64,000 nt of DNA. Origin: Streptacidiphilus jiangxiensis. Its GTDB lineage: Bacteria > Actinomycetota > Actinomycetes > Streptomycetales > Streptomycetaceae. Shown here piece after piece: positions 60,197-64,000 of this stretch (positions within the stretch are counted from its first letter, which is position 1; the number at the start of each line of letters is the position of its first letter). Under the pieces are notes generated by a model. It did not search any database. It was not told the DNA's origin and worked only from the letters and a program-made list of their open reading frames with translations. The stretch is taken from the NCBI RefSeq assembly GCF_900109465.1, contig NZ_FOAZ01000009.1, positions 186,001 to 250,000 of the forward strand, read 5' to 3'. Made by a program: the position numbers and the translations under genes.

Positions 60197-61953
60197 GCGG
60201 CCCGGACCCGACCGCCGTGCGGACCGCGGCCGCGCTCAACGTGACCCGGCGGCGCTATGCCGACCTGTACGGACCGACCGCCGGGGACCGCATCCGCCTG
60301 GCCGACACCGACCTGCTGATCGAGGTCGAGCAGGACCGGTGCGGCGGTGGCGACGAGGCCGTCTTCGGCGGCGGCAAGGTCATCCGCGAGTCGATGGGCC
60401 AGAGCCGCGTCCCGCGTGCGGAGGGCGCGCCGGACACCGTCATCACCGGCGCGGTCGTGCTGGACCACTGGGGCGTGGTCAAGGCGGACGTGGGCATCCG
60501 GGACGGCCGGATCACCGCGCTGGGCAAGGCCGGCAACCCCGAGACCATGGACGGGGTGCATCCGGAGTTGGTGATCGGCCCCGAGACGGAGGTGATCGCG
60601 GGCAACGGACGCATCCTCACCGCCGGCGCCGTGGACGCCCATGTGCACTTCATCTGCCCGCAGTTGTTCGAGGAGGCGTTGGCGAGCGGGGTGACCACGC
60701 TGCTCGGCGGCGGCACCGGGCCGGCGGAGGGGACCAAGGCGACCACGATCACGCCCGGCTCCTGGCACCTGGCTCGGATGTTCGCGGCGGCGGAGCAGTA
60801 CCCCGTCAACCTCGGGCTGCTCGGCAAGGGCAACACCGTCTCGGCCGAGGCGATGCACGCCCAGCTGCGCGGCGGCGCTGTCGGGTTCAAGATCCACGAG
60901 GACTGGGGCGCCACGCCCGCGGCCATCGACGCCTGCCTGCGGGTCTGCGACGGGAGCGGCGCGCAGCTCGCCCTCCACACGGACACCCTCAACGAGGCGG
61001 GCTTCGTGCAGGACACGCTCGCCGCCATCGCCGGGCGCGGCATCCACGCCTACCACGCCGAGGGCGCCGGCGGCGGCCACGCGCCGGACATCATCACGGT
61101 CGTCTCCGAGCCCAACATCCTGCCCAGCTCGACCAATCCGACCCGCCCGCACACCCGGAACACCGTCGCCGAGCATCTGGACATGCTGATGGTCTGTCAC
61201 CACCTCAGCGCCGACGTGCCCGAGGACCTGGCCTTCGCCGAGTCGCGGATCCGGCCCACCACCATCGCGGCGGAGGACGTGCTGCACGACCTCGGCGCGA
61301 TCTCCATCATCAGCTCCGACTCCCAGGCCATGGGCCGCATCGGCGAGATCGTGCTGCGCACCTGGCAGACCGCGCACGTGATGAAGCGCCGCAACGGCGC
61401 GCTCTCCGGCGACGGCCGCGCCGACAACCTGCGGGCCCGCCGCTACGTGGCCAAGTACACGATCAACCCGGCGATCGCGCACGGCCTGGACGGCGAGATC
61501 GGCTCGGTCGAACCGGGCAAGCTGGCCGACCTGGTCCTGTGGACCCCGGCGTTCTTCGGCGTGAAGCCCGACCTGGTGGTCAAGGGCGGCCAGATCGCCT
61601 GGGCGCAGATGGGGGACGCGAACGCGTCCATCCCCACGCCCCAACCGGTGCTGCCCCGCCCGATGTTCGGCGGCATCGGCCGGGCGCCGGCGGCCAACTC
61701 GCTGAACTTCGTCACCGCCGTCGCCCTCGACGACGGCCTGCCGCAGCGGCTCGGCGAAACCCTCGGCGTGGCCAAGGGGTTCGTGGCCATCAAGGACACC
61801 CGGGGCGTGCGCAAGGAGCACCTGCGGGAGAACGCCGCGCAGCCCCACGTCAGCGTCGACCCGGACAGCTTCACCGTCCGCATCGACGGCGAGCTCGTCG
61901 AACCGCACCCGGTGACCGAACTGCCCATGGCCCAGCGTTACTTCCTGTTCTGA
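60193..61953 (+). CDS. ureC: urease alpha (catalytic) subunit
   Basis: The 586-residue catalytic subunit keeps all active-site landmarks: [10 protein letters not shown] (nickel His pair), [19 protein letters not shown] with the carbamylated Lys, [46 protein letters not shown] (flap with the CHHL cysteine/histidines) and [11 protein letters not shown] (nickel Asp). The GTG start overlaps the ureB stop. It is slightly longer than the usual 570 residues because of a short N-terminal extension. Confidence 0.95.
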   Translation: MSGPDPTAVRTAAALNVTRRRYADLYGPTAGDRIRLADTDLLIEVEQDRCGGGDEAVFGGGKVIRESMGQSRVPRAEGAPDTVITGAVVLDHWGVVKADVGIRDGRITALGKAGNPETMDGVHPELVIGPETEVIAGNGRILTAGAVDAHVHFICPQLFEEALASGVTTLLGGGTGPAEGTKATTITPGSWHLARMFAAAEQYPVNLGLLGKGNTVSAEAMHAQLRGGAVGFKIHEDWGATPAAIDACLRVCDGSGAQLALHTDTLNEAGFVQDTLAAIAGRGIHAYHAEGAGGGHAPDIITVVSEPNILPSSTNPTRPHTRNTVAEHLDMLMVCHHLSADVPEDLAFAESRIRPTTIAAEDVLHDLGAISIISSDSQAMGRIGEIVLRTWQTAHVMKRRNGALSGDGRADNLRARRYVAKYTINPAIAHGLDGEIGSVEPGKLADLVLWTPAFFGVKPDLVVKGGQIAWAQMGDANASIPTPQPVLPRPMFGGIGRAPAANSLNFVTAVALDDGLPQRLGETLGVAKGFVAIKDTRGVRKEHLRENAAQPHVSVDPDSFTVRIDGELVEPHPVTELPMAQRYFLF

Positions 61954-62004
61954 CGCGGTGGGCCTGTGCCGACGCCGTCGACACCGATGCGAGGAGGCGA
62001 TGCC

Positions 62005-62694
62005 GTGACGGGGTACCCGGTCCACCCGGCCCTGCTCGTCCTGGCCGACGGGCGGTTCCCGGCAGGCGGGCACGCCCACTCCGGCGGCCTGGAGGCCGCA
62101 GTGCGGTCGGGCCGGGTGAGCGACACCGCGAGCCTGGAGGAGTTCTGCTCCGGGCGGCTGCACACCGTCGGGCTCACCGCCGCCGCGTTGGCGGCCGCCG
62201 CCGCCTCGGGCGCGGACCCGCTCGCGCTCGACGAGGCCGCCGACGCCCGCACCCCCGCACCGGCCCTGCGCGCCGCGTCCCGGCGCCTGGGTCGCCAACT
62301 GCTGCGCGCCGCACGGGTGGCGTGGCCCGATCCCGCCCTCGACGACCTCGCGGCACGGTTCCCGCGCGGCGCCCACCAGCCGCTCGTGCTCGGCGTCACC
62401 GCGGCCGCCGCCGGCCTCGCCCCCGCGCAGGCGGCCACCGCCGTCGCCTACGAGACAGTGTCCGGCCCGGTCACGGCCTGCGTACGGCTGCTGGGTCTGG
62501 ACCCGTTCCAGGCGACCGCCGTCCTGGCCCGCCTCGCGGACGCCGTCGGCGCGGTCGCGTGCGACGCCACCCGCGCGGCCGACGCCGTGGCCGCGACGGG
62601 CGACGTCGACCTGTTGCCCACCGGCGGCGCGCCCCTGCTCGACGTCACCGCCGAGGAGCACGCCCGCTGGCCCGTCCGCCTCTTCGCCACCTGA
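62005..62694 (+). CDS. ureF: urease accessory protein UreF
   Basis: The 229-residue helical protein begins with [20 protein letters not shown], the actinobacterial UreF signature, and has [20 protein letters not shown] and the helical C-terminal region [20 protein letters not shown]. UreF with UreD and UreG inserts nickel and CO2 into apo-urease. GTG 62005 has AGGAGG at spacing 8. The conserved UreE nickel chaperone is not present between ureC and ureF, as usual in streptomycetes. Confidence 0.92.
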   Translation: MTGYPVHPALLVLADGRFPAGGHAHSGGLEAAVRSGRVSDTASLEEFCSGRLHTVGLTAAALAAAAASGADPLALDEAADARTPAPALRAASRRLGRQLLRAARVAWPDPALDDLAARFPRGAHQPLVLGVTAAAAGLAPAQAATAVAYETVSGPVTACVRLLGLDPFQATAVLARLADAVGAVACDATRAADAVAATGDVDLLPTGGAPLLDVTAEEHARWPVRLFAT

Positions 62695-62779
62695 CCCCGC
62701 CCGTGCAGTACCGCCCCGTCCTCCCCTCGGACTCTCCGACTTCGCGGACCGTCCGACCTGTCGCCCCCCGGAGCCCCGT

Positions 62780-63466
62780 ATGCACCGCGACCCCGACCTC
62801 CCCGCCCACGACCACCACGCCGCCCCGGCCGCGACGCTGCCGCGGACCGGCTCCCGCCGCGCCCTGAGGATCGGCCTCGGCGGTCCCGTCGGCTCCGGCA
62901 AGACCGCCACTGTCGCCGCCCTGTGCCGGGCCCTGCGTGACGAACTGTCCCTGGCCGTGGTCACCAACGACATCTACACCACCGAGGACGCCGAGTTCCT
63001 GCTGCGCAACGCCGTCCTGCCGCCCGAGCGGATCACCGCCGTCGAGACCGGCTGCTGTCCCCACACCGCCATCCGCGACGACATCAGCGCCAACCTGGAG
63101 GCCGTGGAGGATCTGGAGGCCGCCGTCGGCCCGCTCGACCTGGTCCTCGTCGAGAGCGGCGGGGACAACCTGACCGCGACGTTCAGCCGCGGGTTGGTCG
63201 ACCACCAGATCTTCGTCATCGACGTCTCCGGCGGCGACAAGATCCCCCGCAAGGGCGGCCCCGGCGTCACCGGCTCGGACCTGCTCGTGGTCAACAAGAC
63301 CGACCTCGCGCCGCTGGTCGGCGCGGACCTGTCGGTGATGGCCCGCGACGCGGCCGCGCAACGCGGCACGCTGCCGGTCCTCTTCTGCTCGCTCGTCCAA
63401 CCGGACGGCGTCGCGCCCGTCGCCGCCTGGGTCCGCGCGCGCCTGGCCGACTGGCGTCGCCCGTGA
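62780..63466 (+). CDS. ureG: urease accessory GTPase UreG
   Basis: The 228-residue SIMIBI GTPase has P-loop [18 protein letters not shown], the [14 protein letters not shown] switch, the metal-binding CPH in [27 protein letters not shown], and [14 protein letters not shown] histidine-containing N-terminus ([11 protein letters not shown]) may bind nickel. Its TGA overlaps the GTG of ureD. Confidence 0.95.
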   Translation: MHRDPDLPAHDHHAAPAATLPRTGSRRALRIGLGGPVGSGKTATVAALCRALRDELSLAVVTNDIYTTEDAEFLLRNAVLPPERITAVETGCCPHTAIRDDISANLEAVEDLEAAVGPLDLVLVESGGDNLTATFSRGLVDHQIFVIDVSGGDKIPRKGGPGVTGSDLLVVNKTDLAPLVGADLSVMARDAAAQRGTLPVLFCSLVQPDGVAPVAAWVRARLADWRRP

Positions 63467-64000
63467 GCGGTGTCAGCGCCGTCGCCCGGATCCGTGCCGC
63501 CCCGGACGGCCGCGGCGGCACGGCGCTGCGCGAGCTCGCGGGCGACGGTCCGCTCGCGCTGCGCCGCAGCCGTCACCCGCAGGACGAGCGCGCGGCCCAT
63601 GTCGTGCTGGTCGGCGCGATGGCCGGCCCTCTGGGCGGCGACCGGCTGCGGATCGTCGTCACCGTCGACCCCGGCGCCCGCCTGCTGGTGACCAGCGCCG
63701 CCGCGACCCTCTCCCTGCCCGGCCGGGAGCCCGCGCCCGCCCACTACGAGCTCGACCTCACCGTCGGCGAGGACGCCGAACTGGTCTGGCACCCCGAACC
63801 GGTGATCGCGGCAGCCGGCAGCGACCTGCGGCTGTGGACCCGACTGCGGCTGGCCCCGGGCGCCCGCGTCTCGCTCCGGGAGGAGCAGGTCCTCGGCCGC
63901 CACGCGGAACCCCCGGGGCGCCTGGCCTCCCGCCTGACGGTCCGCCGGGCCGAACGCCTCCTGCTCGACCAGTCGACCGACGTCGGCCCGGGCGCCCCAC
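63463..64000 (+). CDS. ureD: urease accessory protein UreD (UreH), cut by window end
   Basis: The first 179 codons are visible. The GTG start overlaps the ureG stop (GTGA). Segments [40 protein letters not shown] and [18 protein letters not shown] follow the UreD beta-helix pattern. UreD is the scaffold on which UreF and UreG assemble at apo-urease. The gene continues beyond the window. Confidence 0.9.
   Translation, partial: MSGVSAVARIRAAPDGRGGTALRELAGDGPLALRRSRHPQDERAAHVVLVGAMAGPLGGDRLRIVVTVDPGARLLVTSAAATLSLPGREPAPAHYELDLTVGEDAELVWHPEPVIAAAGSDLRLWTRLRLAPGARVSLREEQVLGRHAEPPGRLASRLTVRRAERLLLDQSTDVGPGAP

Overview
The window is very GC-rich, with strong G/C preference at third codon positions, frequent GTG starts, GTGA start/stop overlaps, tandem universal stress proteins and SpoIIE-type PP2C phosphatases carrying anti-sigma-like ATPase domains. 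This points to a Streptomycetaceae-like actinobacterium (Streptomyces, Kitasatospora or Streptacidiphilus). I saw no rRNA, tRNA, CRISPR array, insertion sequence or phage gene. It reads as chromosomal DNA dominated by stress, dormancy and catabolic functions.

Layout. 1-6.2 kb (+): beta-CASP nuclease, CBS protein with a BON domain cut off by an in-frame TAG, flavodoxin, chromate transporter, SHOCT membrane protein, cation/proton antiporter. 6.2-8.5 kb (-): pyridoxamine-oxidase-like protein, a DosR/OsdR-type response regulator and a universal stress protein. 8.8-17.3 kb: PAS/PP2C phosphatase, NAD(P)-binding protein, cupin, LAL regulator, AraC regulator, unknown genes. 17.3-28.3 kb: two MFS exporters, MntP-like exporter, Tat-exported protein, short adenylate kinase, an E1-like ThiF protein coupled to a 59-residue acidic protein, AI-2E exporter, GAP protein, MMPL protein. 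28.4-38.4 kb: PAS-GAF-PP2C phosphatase, stress protein, SDR, secreted metalloprotease, lipase, DosS-like GAF-GAF histidine kinase, DoxX. 38.8-47.3 kb: stress proteins, Acg-type nitroreductase, two zinc alcohol dehydrogenases, GH65 phosphorylase and a beta-phosphoglucomutase-type HAD. 47.3-59.1 kb: secreted pullulanase, PRC-barrel, PorA-like, HtpX, PspA, HRP1-like CBS protein, a hibernation factor with a doubled C-terminal domain, DrrAB-type ABC exporter, stress protein, zinc-knuckle protein, Rv1733c-like membrane protein. 59.5-64 kb: urease operon ureABCFGD, cut by the window edge.

Unifying theme. Many genes are counterparts of the Mycobacterium tuberculosis DosR (hypoxia/NO dormancy) regulon: the regulator, its heme-GAF-type kinase, five tandem stress proteins, HRP1, Acg, Rv1733c, an Rv0080-like PPOX protein, an HPF-like factor, and GH65 plus HAD (fused in Rv2006). 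A recurring 14-bp palindrome, GGGCCG-NN-CGGCCC, lies about 50-130 bp upstream of these genes at nine places, including the regulator itself. I infer that this is the operator of the window's DosR/OsdR homologue and that the region is a dormancy/redox-stress island. Separate curiosities are the ThiF/small-protein pair, the broken CBS-BON gene, and several unassigned operators and a terminator with no gene in front of it.
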